Origin: Takakia lepidozioides
Taxonomy: Eukaryota; Streptophyta; Takakiopsida; Takakiales; Takakiaceae
Assembly: GCA_030704615.1 (NCBI GenBank)
Contig: CM060731.1
Coordinates: 30,068,001 to 30,132,000, forward strand
Direction of reading: 5' to 3'
Length of the DNA stretch: 64,000 bases
Shown piece after piece: positions 9,840 to 21,285 of the stretch. The translations under genes and the position numbers were made by a program. The number at the start of each line of letters is the position of its first letter. Position 1 is the first letter of the stretch. The notes below the pieces were generated by a model, which saw only the letters and a list, made by a program, of their open reading frames with translations, ran no database searches and was not told the DNA's origin.

Positions 9840-12800
9840 ATTAAAAGAATACAGTTCAGTCTGACTCAGAGTCAGTACAATGTATCCCCTCTTCCTCTGC
9901 ATCTAAGTCTAAGTATTTTAGAACACCGGATCCACGCTGGATACACCTACGGCTGGCCACTAAAAAGTCAGGGGATGGACTCGGCCGCGTGAAGTGCCAT
10001 TGCTTCGGCATAAACAGGAAGCAGAAAATTGGAAAGGGGGCTGTCGAAAACAGACTCGCCAGAAATGACTGTATCTCCTGAAGATCCACCGCTGCCTTTC
10101 CTGAAAGACAGCCTGAAAAAGTTATTACTGTAACTTTGATGTTATCGAGAAATTGAGTAGACTCCCAAGAGGGTTTAGCACTTACTCACATGAAAAGTCG
10201 TTGTCGACCTGCTTATCTTCGGGATCGTCATCATTTCGAATTTGAATCCGATCAGTCCGTGTGCCTGAAGTGGAGCAGACAAAAGGGGGAGGAGCACGGT
10301 GTTGTAGAGGTCAGAATCACCCTCCATGCCAAAAGGCTTCTTCGCCTGCCTTGCATGCGTGGTAAGTTGCTCCTGCACCAGACAGGGAGAACATGAACAG
10401 TTGGAGGGGGGGATTTAAGCAGACGAAATGTTGTTGAAGGAAACCAATTCGGAAGGGAAAAAAACGAACCTGTGGACACAGAAAGATCGACCACACGTGG
10501 CAGAGCGGTGGCTGCATGACTCCAGCAGTATTTGCATGAATGCTGGTTGACTTTTTCCTTTGCAACCTCTCCAGGGAGTGCCATCTGGTCTCTTCAGAGT
10601 CTGACTGGACTGCATGAAGTTGTACAAAATGTCATCGACATGGGGCTCATCGGGGGGTTGACGAAACAACCCTCGTCAGAAATCTCAAAGCTGCGGATGG
10701 CGGATGGTGTCTTTGATGTGCGAATCCTCCGCAGGCAGATCGCCTCGAACATTCCTCGTCTGCAAAGATAGCAGGTTAGTGTGGTAAACACACAATCTAT
10801 AGTGGAAGTGTGTACAATCGGCTATCAGAACTCTGACACAAAAAAATCATGAATCATTGATGATCGGTTTCGATCATAAAACATTCTACTAGAGGGAGCT
10901 GCAGAGAAAATTGAAACTCATGATCAAAAGCACAAGCAGAAGGGAGACGGCATACCAGCTGACCAGGGAAACCCCCTTTCACAAGGTAGAGGCTGTTCAC
11001 ACAATTCCATGTGCGCAAAACTTCAAACCCTGAAGACTTGAGTATGATGCCAATGCCCGACGACTATCATTGTCACATGACTGAAAAAGCAGAAGTTGTC
11101 CCTGCATCAGAGAGAGGAAATTGTTACAGAACCCGAAACACCCAACTCCAGTAGTTGTCTCGAATTTGTTCCAGCCTGGCGTATGCCCTTTGGAAGAAAC
11201 TTCTGGCACAGCCTGGCATCCCGGGATGTCGTGAGAAGAGAATGACAATGTCGGCCCGCATAAGTTCTGCACACCGCACACGAAGGTGGGACCTGTGCTC
11301 ACCTGCAACAGACATGTTTTTTATAAGAACGATGGCAAGAAAGGTTTCAAGAAACGAGAGACGAAATACTGCCAACGGAAAACTTTCAAAGAAAAAGGAA
11401 AGAAACTGGAATTCTCACCAGATTGAGGAATGAGATAATTGTCCCAGGTAGGGGATGGCACCCCAGGTATCTCTCTTTCGACTCTACATCATCGAAAGCC
11501 ACCCCTCATTAACAATTTTCATCTCTCCTGCAATGAATCAGAACGGGAAGGTGTGGCTTGGCATCGAACACGCACTGAAGAGTGGGGTGTATATTCTTCC
11601 AGCAGTTAAAGTCCTGCCCCACCTCCATCTCCTTTTCATTCCCTCCCCTTGTCTTTTTCCTTCTCTTTGGACTGTCTTTGTCCTTTGGCTTTGCTGGTGA
11701 GATGGGCTTATGACATCAACAGCCTTGTCTTTTGGTTTGCGGCCCCCCTTCTTTCCTTCTGCGGCGTTCCCTGAGCATCAGGCTCCTTGGCAGCCAAGGT
11801 TGCTAGGTTTCGTTGATACTCTTCGTCAGTCAAAGGCGCCAGTATCTCAGCGTTATTTGTTCAAGTATTTCATATGCTTTTCTTGAAAGGTCGTGTGCTT
11901 AGGTGGGCAGTCAAGGTACACCCACAGTCTCTGAAGTGAGAAGGACTCCAGTCCTTCAATATCCCTGCAGTATACATGGTTGGATCGTTTGCAGGGTCCG
12001 ACCAATGTAAGATAGTCGGGAATCCGCTCCGGTGATTTCCTTCCATAAGCACATATTTCGTTTTTGCGACATGAAAAAAGGAGATAAATCCCAACCCACA
12101 AAAGCGCTCAGTGAGTAAGATGCAAGTAGAACAGAAAGAATAAAACATAGATTGAAATGGCTCTGACAACTGCTCCAAGGACCTCTTCAGGACCACACTA
12201 CTGCTCCAGATATGAATGTCGTCACCCGCCATTCAGAACATCCATTCATGATACTGTAAATACACCTAATCCAGGTGAATGCAAATAATCGTTTAGTAAA
12301 TGACACAGACATAGAAGTGAATGTCGTCAACGACATTCAAGAATGAAGCCAAAATTATTACTTAAATGAAGCAAAATCACAGGATGGAAATAAAAAAATT
12401 GAGTTAAGGAACCCTCCAGGAAAACTCAATGCACATTCATAAAGACTATCACTGAGGACTCACAACATCACTGTATGTGAATGGCGTCAACGCCATTCAC
12501 AAAAATACAAAAAAAAAACCAATTACTTAGCTCCCCAATCCATGTAAATTATTTGTCGCTGTTGAATAATACAGACACAGCTGTGAATGTCGTCAACAGA
12601 CATTCACTTTGGATTTCTTAAAACAGAGCTTTATCAGCCTCCACATTCATCGCAAAGAGGCAAAAACAATGCAGAAACAACTGAATGTCTGCATTGACAT
12701 TCAGCAAAATGAAGTGAGGAAACCCAATGTAACCTCATGGAACATTACAAAAATTTAAAATAAGCTGCGGACCTCTCAACAACTCAGATGTCGTCAACGA

Positions 12801-13238
12801 CGCCATTCAAGACATTATCAATCTAATAATCAGGGACCAATATAATTGCACCCTTAGATCCTAACCAGGTGAATTCATATACTCGCTTAAGAATGACTTA
12901 GACAAAGAAGGAATGTCGTCAACGACATTCAATCTGGATCTAAGATTGCAATCCATATGAAGCCACATTTTTTCCCAAAAAAACAGTAGACTTTCAAGTA
13001 TGACATTGCACCTGTACACAACTCGCATCATGGCCCACTCTCCTCCAACCTGACTGTCAAAGTCGTTTGACCGTAAAATGTTACCATCTTTGGAGAACTC
13101 CCGGAAAAAACAGTATCTCCACGTGAGACCTCTCCACTTCCTTATGTATGCCTCCAATGACATTTGGGGAGGGGAAACAATCGCAATGTTCAGGTCCTTC
13201 AAAGTCTGATCCAGCACAATGACGGCGCGCTTTTCGAG
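9840..13238 (-). pseudogene. Locus 3: diverged methyltransferase-like gene, paralogue of locus 2
   Basis: Pieces align in order with locus 2. Exon 13238-13012 (LEAYIRKWRG...WAMMRVVYR) matches locus 2 exon 27885-28102 and ends in the same phase 2 at TACAG|GTG. About 12080-11870 (KYVLMEGNHRSG...MYT..L..W) matches the start of locus 2's third exon. 11300-11124 (RADIVILFSRH) corresponds to locus 2 DMIILDIPD. 10670-10500 (QPAFMQILLESC, then VVDLSVSTG in another frame) matches SPAFIQTIMETC and VLDLICGTG, the SAM-binding motif I. 10375-10190 includes FGMEGDSDLYN, matching motif II (ELDTGVWG). 10110-9975 (DSPLSNFLLPVYAEAM) matches the last exon. Shifts between frames and eroded motifs suggest a pseudogene or a poorly resolved intron structure. 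The 5' end lies in or beyond the gap. Confidence 0.55.
12212..12930. repeat. Second palindrome family, about 105 bp spacing
   Basis: Imperfect to perfect copies of GAATGTCGTCAACGACATTC begin near 12212, 12319, 12479, 12585, 12682, 12787 and 12911. A compensated variant has GGCGTCAACGCC at its centre (12479-12498), preserving the pairing. Spacing is mostly 97-124 bp with one step of 160. They fall in an intron-like part of locus 3. Confidence 0.8.
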
Positions 13239-13329
13239 CTGCAAATAGTATATTTGTCAGAATTTGCAAAAAAGATACATCACATACTTGAAGAGAAGAA
13301 ACAGCATGTTCGAATACACACACCTGACT

Positions 13330-13829
13330 NNNNNNNNNNNNNNNNNNNNNNNNNNNNNNNNNNNNNNNNNNNNNNNNNNNNNNNNNNNNNNNNNNNNNNN
13401 NNNNNNNNNNNNNNNNNNNNNNNNNNNNNNNNNNNNNNNNNNNNNNNNNNNNNNNNNNNNNNNNNNNNNNNNNNNNNNNNNNNNNNNNNNNNNNNNNNNN
13501 NNNNNNNNNNNNNNNNNNNNNNNNNNNNNNNNNNNNNNNNNNNNNNNNNNNNNNNNNNNNNNNNNNNNNNNNNNNNNNNNNNNNNNNNNNNNNNNNNNNN
13601 NNNNNNNNNNNNNNNNNNNNNNNNNNNNNNNNNNNNNNNNNNNNNNNNNNNNNNNNNNNNNNNNNNNNNNNNNNNNNNNNNNNNNNNNNNNNNNNNNNNN
13701 NNNNNNNNNNNNNNNNNNNNNNNNNNNNNNNNNNNNNNNNNNNNNNNNNNNNNNNNNNNNNNNNNNNNNNNNNNNNNNNNNNNNNNNNNNNNNNNNNNNN
13801 NNNNNNNNNNNNNNNNNNNNNNNNNNNNN
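13330..13829. other. Assembly gap (500 N)
   Basis: Exactly 500 Ns, a common placeholder for a gap of unknown length. Nothing can be said about its content; the 5' end of locus 3 may lie within. Confidence 0.99.
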
Positions 13830-14138
13830 TCCTTCACAACATTATCCCTTGGGTGCCATGTAGGACTCCGTGGCTTTTGGGCCAGAGCAAACTTGGACCA
13901 TCAGCATTGCTCGCTCACAAACACACACCAAACACTCAAAAAGCAAACAGAAACCTCGCATGAGAAACCAAACACTCCCGGACGGAAAGCAACGCAGCCA
14001 AACACTCACTCGCTCAGTCAAGAACAGTCTACCACAGACCGCCTGCCACAGTGTGTTTGGCTCTAAATACGGTTGCGTGAAAATGACTTAAAAGATCTTG
14101 TATGCACAGCAGGTCCAGCCTGGGCATGAATATGGGTG
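13830..14138. other. Unassigned flank between gap and gypsy copy 1
   Basis: I recognise no gene or repeat here. The five bases before the LTR (GGGTG) do not match those after the other LTR (GCATG), so no target duplication is seen for copy 1. Confidence 0.4.
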
Positions 14139-15181
14139 TGTCGCGCGGCATTTACTCATCCATCCCTTCGCTATTCGAGGCGGAAACTCCAAGATAGAAG
14201 AGTTGGAAATCTCTAAGTACTCAGCCCGCGCAGAACAATCAGTCATGACCTACAGCTAGTGTATCATGGGGGTGTTTCCTATTTGTTTCCCTTTTGGCAT
14301 TCATGTTAGCTACCTTACCATTGATAATTAAGTATCAATTTGTTTTATCAATCTATTGGATTTCGTCAACTCATCCATTCATTCCACAGCTTCACTCAGA
14401 TCTCTCTACACAGTGTGATTGTATCGTAAAAGTATCCGATTATGATTTATCAGGTATCAGGCCGAAGCCATTGTGTCTCTAATCTGCTCTACAATATCAT
14501 TACAGCCTTGCATATAACAAGCATCTACTCATCATCTCTCTATCTTCACTTTCGTTCTTCATCTCTGCCCGATCCCCTCTCCTCCATGACAAGAAGTCCT
14601 TCACCGAATGATCTCCCCCAAAATTCCCCGCTTCTCCCTTTATCTTCCTACCGTGGTTCTAACCGTTTCCCTCACTAACCGTCGTCTGTGAACTAACATG
14701 TTCCCTTCGCAGGTGTTGTTCCCCACAGTCGTTCCCTGTCCTGCTCTCCGTTCCCTATGATCGTGACAGCTGTGTCAAGCTGTGACTGGCTGTGTGAAAC
14801 TGTGACGGGCTGGGACTGGCTGTGCGACTGTGTTTGGCTGTGCTGTGACTGCTGTGTGGCTGTGTCGGCTGTGTCGGGCTGTGATTGTGTCGGCTGTGTC
14901 TGCTGTGACGACTGTGTTGTGGCTGTGTCGGCTGTGATGACTGTGACAGGCTGTGTCAGCTGTGTCTGCTGTGACGACTGTAACGGGCTGTGTTGGCTGT
15001 GACGACTGTGACAGGCTGTGTTGGCTGTGTCGGCTGTGACTACTGTGACGGGCTGTGTAACCCCCCTCTACAGTGCGCTGCTGTCACCCCTAAGGCTCCT
15101 GTTGGTCTCTCAGTCTGTGCAAAATTAAGGGTACCCTACAGATCCCGTATAAGTGTCTAAGTCCCCGACAGTCCTCTAACA
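14139..15181 (-). repeat. 3' LTR of gypsy copy 1
   Basis: Begins TGTCGCGCGG and ends CTAACA on the plus strand; pairs with 26344-27360. It contains a GGCTGTG-rich minisatellite at 14757-15055. Confidence 0.92.
14757..15055. repeat. GGCTGTGTC / GGCTGTGAC minisatellite inside the LTR
   Basis: Tandem, slightly varied GGCTGTGACGGGCTGTGT units. The other LTR has a similar array at 26959-27240 with a different arrangement, so it changes length between LTRs. Confidence 0.88.
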
Positions 15182-15198
15182 TTACCCCTTCCCCCCTC
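15182..15198 (-). promoter_or_regulatory. Polypurine tract of gypsy copy 1
   Basis: On the element strand GAGGGGGGAAGGGGTAA abuts the 3' LTR (TGTTAGAGG). Position and composition fit the plus-strand primer of LTR retrotransposons. Confidence 0.85.
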
Positions 15199-18100
15199 AA
15201 AAAGCCGTGTCCTCACGGTTTACTGATTTCGATAGCAAACCTTTGTGAGTGAGCACCTTTTTGACGTTGAGAGTTTCTTGGCGGACTGTGTGTACGAGCC
15301 CGGGTCTGTCTCTGGTTGACGGAGATGGTTGATCACTACCTGGATAAGTGAGGCCCTCTGGAGGCTGATATCGAGGTAACCTTTCCGGCATAGGAGACCC
15401 CCGTCTCTTCTTCTCTGCCATCTGAATTGCATAGTCTTCTCCCATGTCAAAAAGAATTCGGTGAAGAAACAGTTGTACAGAATCCTCATCGCCTCTCAGG
15501 TGTTTAATTTTCGAACTTTTTGTGGAATCATCTGGGGCATACAATGCTGTCCTACCATGTCTGGAAGTTTGTATTTTACAACTTGGTGTAACCGCTGAAC
15601 AGCAAAATTGGTGTAGACACTGAGCTCCTTGTCTGTCCAGGTGAGTGGGGTACCAATTACTGGTGCAGCGTGCAAGTACTTCCATGCCACATGTCCCTTA
15701 TAGAAAATGTCATCAATCCAAATTTCTGTGTTGACAAATGGTTCCAGGCCGCTTGAAACCATGAACGAATTTGAGAATCCTTTTGCATCATAACTTTTTC
15801 ATATAGGTACATATGAGGGTGGCACCGAGGTAATACCCAATCTCCACTGGAATAACTTTGAAGCGTGTTTGCATCTTTTGTGCTCAATGTGGTAACGTAC
15901 AGAAAACAAGCAGCGTAGTATAGCCCACCCATGACAATACTTGCTATCTCCTTGGTCTTGGTATAAATGAGTCCATGTACAACCTGGAAAGCAACCAATT
16001 CCCTCAACATGTACCTGCCTCGTGCCAGTATTGTGCAAAGTGATGATGATTCATATGTCGATTGTTCGGAAGAACTTTAGTCCTAGTTGCCACTGGCAGC
16101 GCATGATTTGGTAGTAATGTGCGAATGACTGCGGAGGAAATTCTAAGCCAACATGATGGGAATTTGGTTGAGGGCATAATCATAGCCCTACTGTACTCCC
16201 TTGCAGCTGGAGTTTTAGGTGGGTTAAAAGCGGCATTGCCCCATACCTCCGGCTGTGGTGGCTGTGGTGTGGTTGTAGTAACCACAGGTTCAGCTACTGG
16301 TACAGTGACCTGTTGTGGTGGTGGTGGTACTGGCTCTTGTATCATTGGCATCTCCTGCACCTCCTGTGAAGACTGAAAAGCCAAAGTTCTGGCTTGTAAA
16401 TAAGAAGCCATTAGCTGTTCCTGAGGGATATAGACTCTTTTGTCGATGTTTGAAGTGAGGTCTTCCACTTGAGTCTGGAGTCCGTCTACATCCTCTTGTA
16501 ACTCTGCTATCCTACTATATAGACATTGTCTATAGTAGTTGTGGCAATGTTCTGCACCTGCAGCCTGAGCTCATTCATCTCGCTTTGGGTGAGCTTCCGT
16601 GGTGCTTTGCCCTCTACTGGCCCTTGTGCTAACCAGACCTGCATAAGGCTGTTATCCACCAAGTGCTTGTGGTTCCCTGAGAGTTTGCTCCTCTCTTAGC
16701 TTGTACAATTCCAACTGCTGTTGTAAAGCCTCCATGCGCTTCGCTGAGGTTCAACCAATTGCGCATAGGCAGCAAGTAGATTATTGGCTTCCTTCCAAGC
16801 CTTGTTATTGACCGCGATTTCATTTCTATTGGCCATGATGGTTTGTTGCAACTCCACGATGTGCTTCTCTTGATCAGCTTCATCTGCCTGTATTGCTTGA
16901 AAGTATCTTCATTGCGACAGATTGTATTCTTCATATCGACAATGAGCTTCATTTGCTCAACATTCTCTTCTTCTGCCTTCGTACATTTTTCCGCTTGACT
17001 GTTTATTTCTTTTGTAGATTGGTCAAGCATAGTTGTAAATGTAGCACATTGTATCGCCATCCTGTTATGCACTGTCTGCAACTCCGTATGTAGTGCATTC
17101 AGTTCTTGCAACTTGCTTTCATGCTGCACCTGCATTTGGTATAGCTGTTGCTTATGTGCTTCGTGCAACTGGTCTTGCGCGAGGCCTGCCTCAATCAATT
17201 GTTCCTTGGCCAATTGCAAAGCCATTTCTGTATTTCCAAGTCCTGCTTCATCTTGAGAGTGACCTCTTCATCGACCTTGTTTGCACACTCAGTGGCAAGT
17301 CGAGCCTCAAACTCCTTCCTGAGTTCCTCTTCAAGGCTGTCAATTGGGTAATTGGAACATGGGATTTGACATAAGTCCCCAAACAAATTAAGTGTCCTGC
17401 CTATGGAACTCATCAGCATTGCCTGTTGAGGGTCATCATGGTGAGGTTGCTGCTGTTCCTCCTGATCTTCAACAGTGTGATGTCTCACTAACCATTCAGG
17501 CCATTGTCCCACCGGATTTTCTTCCTGAACTACTTCATCTATCACCGGTGCTACAGTGTCATGACCTTCCGCCTGTGGTACCTCCGACACAGGTGTGTGT
17601 ATTATATGCACCTCAGGATTTCCCTTGGGCAACTGTTGCACCTCTGGGATTTCTGTCTCCTTGACCAGACCAGAATATTCATAGAGAAGGTCCCCTTCTC
17701 TATTTCTGCCACTATCTGTTCTGTAGTTGGAATATCTAACCCTTCACTTTCCAAATCAATTATTTCTGGTTGAGCTGCATGGATAACTTGTGACCTTGTG
17801 ACAAGTCGTTCAGGTGGCTGTGATGGTTGTGATGCAGAAGTAACTTCCTCCTCCCTCTCTGAAGGTCCTGCTTCCAGTAATAGCATTTCTCTGTGCTGCT
17901 GTGCCCCTTCCTGGCCATGAGCTTGGGAAACATTATCATGCGGAATCCGTGAAGCCAGTGGATCCGCCACTACAGTCTTTCCCCGTCTCTGCCTCTTAGT
18001 CTCGGTTGCCCTGCTAGTCCACCCTCACTGTGTGAAGAGCCTTGCTCTTCCATTGCAGTTGTTTCTGGCTCAAACACTCCCATTTCCTTTCTTTCTTGCG

Positions 18101-18960
18101 CATTAAGTATGCCAGAATCAAGGATTATTTGAGCAATGATTGGGCCAGACACTATGATAGGAGACTTTGCGGTAGTACCTTGTAATCTTTTCATCTCCTC
18201 TACCAGTGCGTTGTACATTATGTCCGCCCATTGTACCTCTTGTCCCTTCAGGCCTTTGAGTATTTCCTCCGTGAAGGATCTGCTCAAATACTGTTGGTTC
18301 TGTTTCATGGCAATCAGAACGTTCAATACCTGGCCTACCTCTTTTAACCCTGGGTACACAGCCTTGGTACAAGCATAACCCTGAGTTTTAAAGAAACTCC
18401 CTTCTTGGAATAAGTCCCCTATTTGCAGTCTTGCCCTGTGTTCCTCCACATGCACCTGACCTGCTGGCAATCGAAACAATTGCTGGAGGTATAGGGGAGT
18501 AATCATTAATTCAACTCCCTTCACCGTTGTTGTTCCTGTCCTTGGCTCAAAGTTCTGCAAAAATTGTAACATGTACTGTCTATGGTGTAGTGTCCAATCT
18601 AGGCTTTGCAATCCTTGCAATCTCAGCTCCTCCAGTATCTGTATCGCCTGTGGGGTAGCAATCGTTTGTTTCTGCAGAATTGTGGTGCTCTTCACCCTGA
18701 TTTCCTCCATTCTCTCACTCTCTTCATTTAGACTCACAGAACTGTTTTGGCTGTAACAACTGCAGGAATGCCTGTAGTGCACAAAGCATAAACGTATGGT
18801 TGCCGCAGAAAGCTATGGGTAATTTCTTGTAAGCCTGCGGGGCTTGCAAGCATCGCTCAAGAGAAAAGCTCTGCTCTGTCCTTTCGTGTCTATGCCACTG
18901 CGTAAGTAATATTGCGAGCGTATAGTCTGTTAGTTCCTCCATAGTTTCCAAGTATAGCAT
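15197..18960 (-). pseudogene. Post-integrase extension of gypsy copy 1 (broken)
   Basis: This is the frameshifted counterpart of the intact 915-residue frame at 37925-35178 and its continuation to 33711. Recognisable stretches include MEELTDYTLAILLTQWHRH near 18960, ELMITPLYLQQLFRLPAG near 18500, a long coiled-coil (17400-16650), a Pro/Val-rich segment (PVPPPPQQVTVPVAEP, about 16330) and the terminal KKRRGSPMPERLPRYQPP (about 15390). At least six frame changes break it. No enzymatic motif is evident; the helical and coiled-coil composition suggests a structural or protein-binding role. Confidence 0.8.
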
Positions 18961-19099
18961 TGATGGTCTGTCCTGTCGAGACGCCCGTTACTCAGAACGA
19001 CGCCGCCTCTTGCGCTCAATTTCCCTCCATTTTCTTGATCCTTTCTCTGGTTTTCTATTGGCTGTATCCGCTGTGACTGGATTTTAGATTTTATCTTCT

Positions 19100-21285
19100 T
19101 TAGTGGACTTTCCCTGTTGGATAGTCCACTAGGATCACACATGTGACAAGAATTCGCTTTTCTGTACTTGCCGTTCGTTCCGTTTCCCTTTTTCCGTATT
19201 CATTAATGGGCCCGCCTTTCATCCCTTTTGACGGCCGTTCTTGTCCTCTTTCTTTTTGACACCTGTTCTTGCACTTCCTTCTCGGCTGTGTGTCGCGCCC
19301 TGACCTCCACGTGTCTATTTTTAAAGTAATTTCCGTTTCCTCTTCCGTCAGCCATTTTCCTGAAGTTATTATGCGTCCACTTGTCACTGATTCTATGGAT
19401 CGTGTAACTTTAGTAGGCTGTGCTGGGCTGTGATAGGCTGTGTCACGTTGTGATGGGCTGTGATAGGCTGTGTCACGTCGTGATGGGCTGTGATAGGCTG
19501 TGTTGCGCCGTGTTGGGCTGTGATAGGCTGTGTCACGTTGTGATGGGCTGTGATAGGCTGTGTTTTGCCTTGATGGGCTGTGATAGGCTGTGTCACGTTT
19601 GTTTTGCCCACCCTGGTCATATATGCTGGGCCTAGCGACAAGTGCTCCATACTCCGTTCGTAACACTGGTGCAGCCCGTGACTGCTCTTGCGGTTCAACA
19701 TGCAAATCATGCTGCAAGGGTTTGTCATGGATACCACTGTACCCCTTCAACTTATTTGCATTGACTCTTCCCAGCATTTCTTTGTTAATGGTTTGTAACA
19801 TGGCGGTGTTGTTATCATACATCTTTTGTATGACATAAGGTCCTTTCCATGGTGATTTAAGCTTAGAAGCTTGAATCTTTCCTTTCTTCTGCAACCATAG
19901 AACCAAATCCCCCGTCTTAAAAGTCTTTAACTTGCCTTCATCAAACTGTTCCTTTCGCTTCATCTGAATTCTGGTCATATTATCAGCTGCATCAGCACGT
20001 ACTTCTTCCACATGGTATAATTCATGTTTCCTGACCTTGATGGAGTCTTGCAATTCCATTCTTTTCCCCACTCCGTTCTCATGGTAGGTAACAGGAATTC
20101 CACTGGAAGTAAGGCTTCCATACCATAAACTAATTGGAATGGTGTATACTTAGTGGTGACTTTATATGAAGTCCTGTATGACCACAAAGCTGTCAGCAGC
20201 TTTGTATCCCAATCCGTTCTGTTTGCATTGACTATCTTAGCCAAGATAGTACATAGTATTTTGTTGGTAGCCTCTGCCTGCCCATTACCCTGTGGGTAAT
20301 ATGTTGTACTCTTTCTATGCACAATCATAAACTCTTTAGTCAACAACTCAATGGTCTCATTCATGAAGTGACTTCCTTGATCACTGATAAATTCTAAGGG
20401 ACAGCCAAATCGTGTAAGTATGTTCTCGTACAGGAACCTTGCTGTGGACTTGGCTGTGTTGTCCCTCAAAGCTTTAGCTTCCACCCACTTTGTAGTATAA
20501 TCAGTGGCTGTAATTATGTACCTGTTTCGTGTATTCTTGGATGGTGGGTTAATTGGTCCAACAAAGTCTAGTCCCCATTTCTGAAATGGTTCCGTAGGCA
20601 TTGTAGGATGCAAGGCCATCCTTCCAGATCTCTGCAAAGGTCCTAGCCTCTGACATTCATCACACTTCTGACAATACTCGTGTACATCTTTGAACAAAGT
20701 AGGCCACCAGTATCCTGCGAGTAGTATCTTTCTACTGGTAGTCTCTTCTCCAAAATGACCTCCAGCCACTCCTTTATGAACTTCCGCCAAAACTTTATTT
20801 ACTTCATGGTGGTACAAGCATCGTTTTAGTACTCCATCAGGTCCTAACTTATACATTCTGCTTCCTACCATAGTATAAGGTAAAGCTTTGATAGCGATTC
20901 TCTTCCTCTGCTCCTTACCATAACTAGGTGGGCACTGACCATGAGCAAGGTAGTATCTGATTGGCCACTGCCAATCTAACCAGTCATCTGCACTTCCCTG
21001 CACCTCCACTGCAAAGAGACTCGCATCTGGTAATTGATCATCTATTCCTGTGGCTGGTTCTCCTGTTGACAATCGTGACAAATGATCCGCCACAAGATGC
21101 AGTCTCCCAGGCTTGTAAACAACCTCGAACTCAAACTCGTGCAAGATTATCAACCATCTTGCTATTCTTCCGCTTATCAGAGGTTTGTTTACCAGGTATA
21201 TCAGAGCCTGGTGATCCACATAGAACATAAACTTCTTGCCCAACAGGTAATGCCTGAATTTCTTCACTGCATAGATCATTGCCAA
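19100..21285 (-). pseudogene. RNase H end, integrase and C-terminal repeats, gypsy copy 1
   Basis: Two open pieces (21285-19975 and 20071-19100) cover the end of RNase H, an HHCC zinc domain (HHEVNKVL...GHFG...CQKCDEC), and the DDE core. The catalytic residues are in WGLDFVGP, FISDQGSHF and GNGQAEATN. A C-terminal domain follows (FKTGDLVLWLQKKGK), then repeated TAYHSPSRR(N/D) units and a basic tail. The chain runs on in frame past the integrase repeats to TEKR near 19160, showing that the post-integrase extension was originally fused to pol. A frameshift near 20050 separates the pieces. The integrase would insert element cDNA in the nucleus. Confidence 0.88.
19410..19610 (-). repeat. In-frame TAYHSP repeat tract after integrase
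   Basis: Six or more ~33-bp units encode (D/N)TAYHSP(S/T)(R/Q)(R/Q). On the plus strand they read GGCTGTGATAGGCTGTG, close to the GGCTGTG minisatellite of the LTR of the same element. Copy 2 has a diverged version at 37955-38160. Confidence 0.85.

Noticed and set aside
13164-14066. Frame running through the gap
   Set aside because: It is open only because of Ns.
14757-15055. Cys/Trp-rich frame (CDWLCETVTGWDWLC) in the LTR
   Set aside because: Consequence of the GGCTGTG minisatellite; its composition varies between LTRs.
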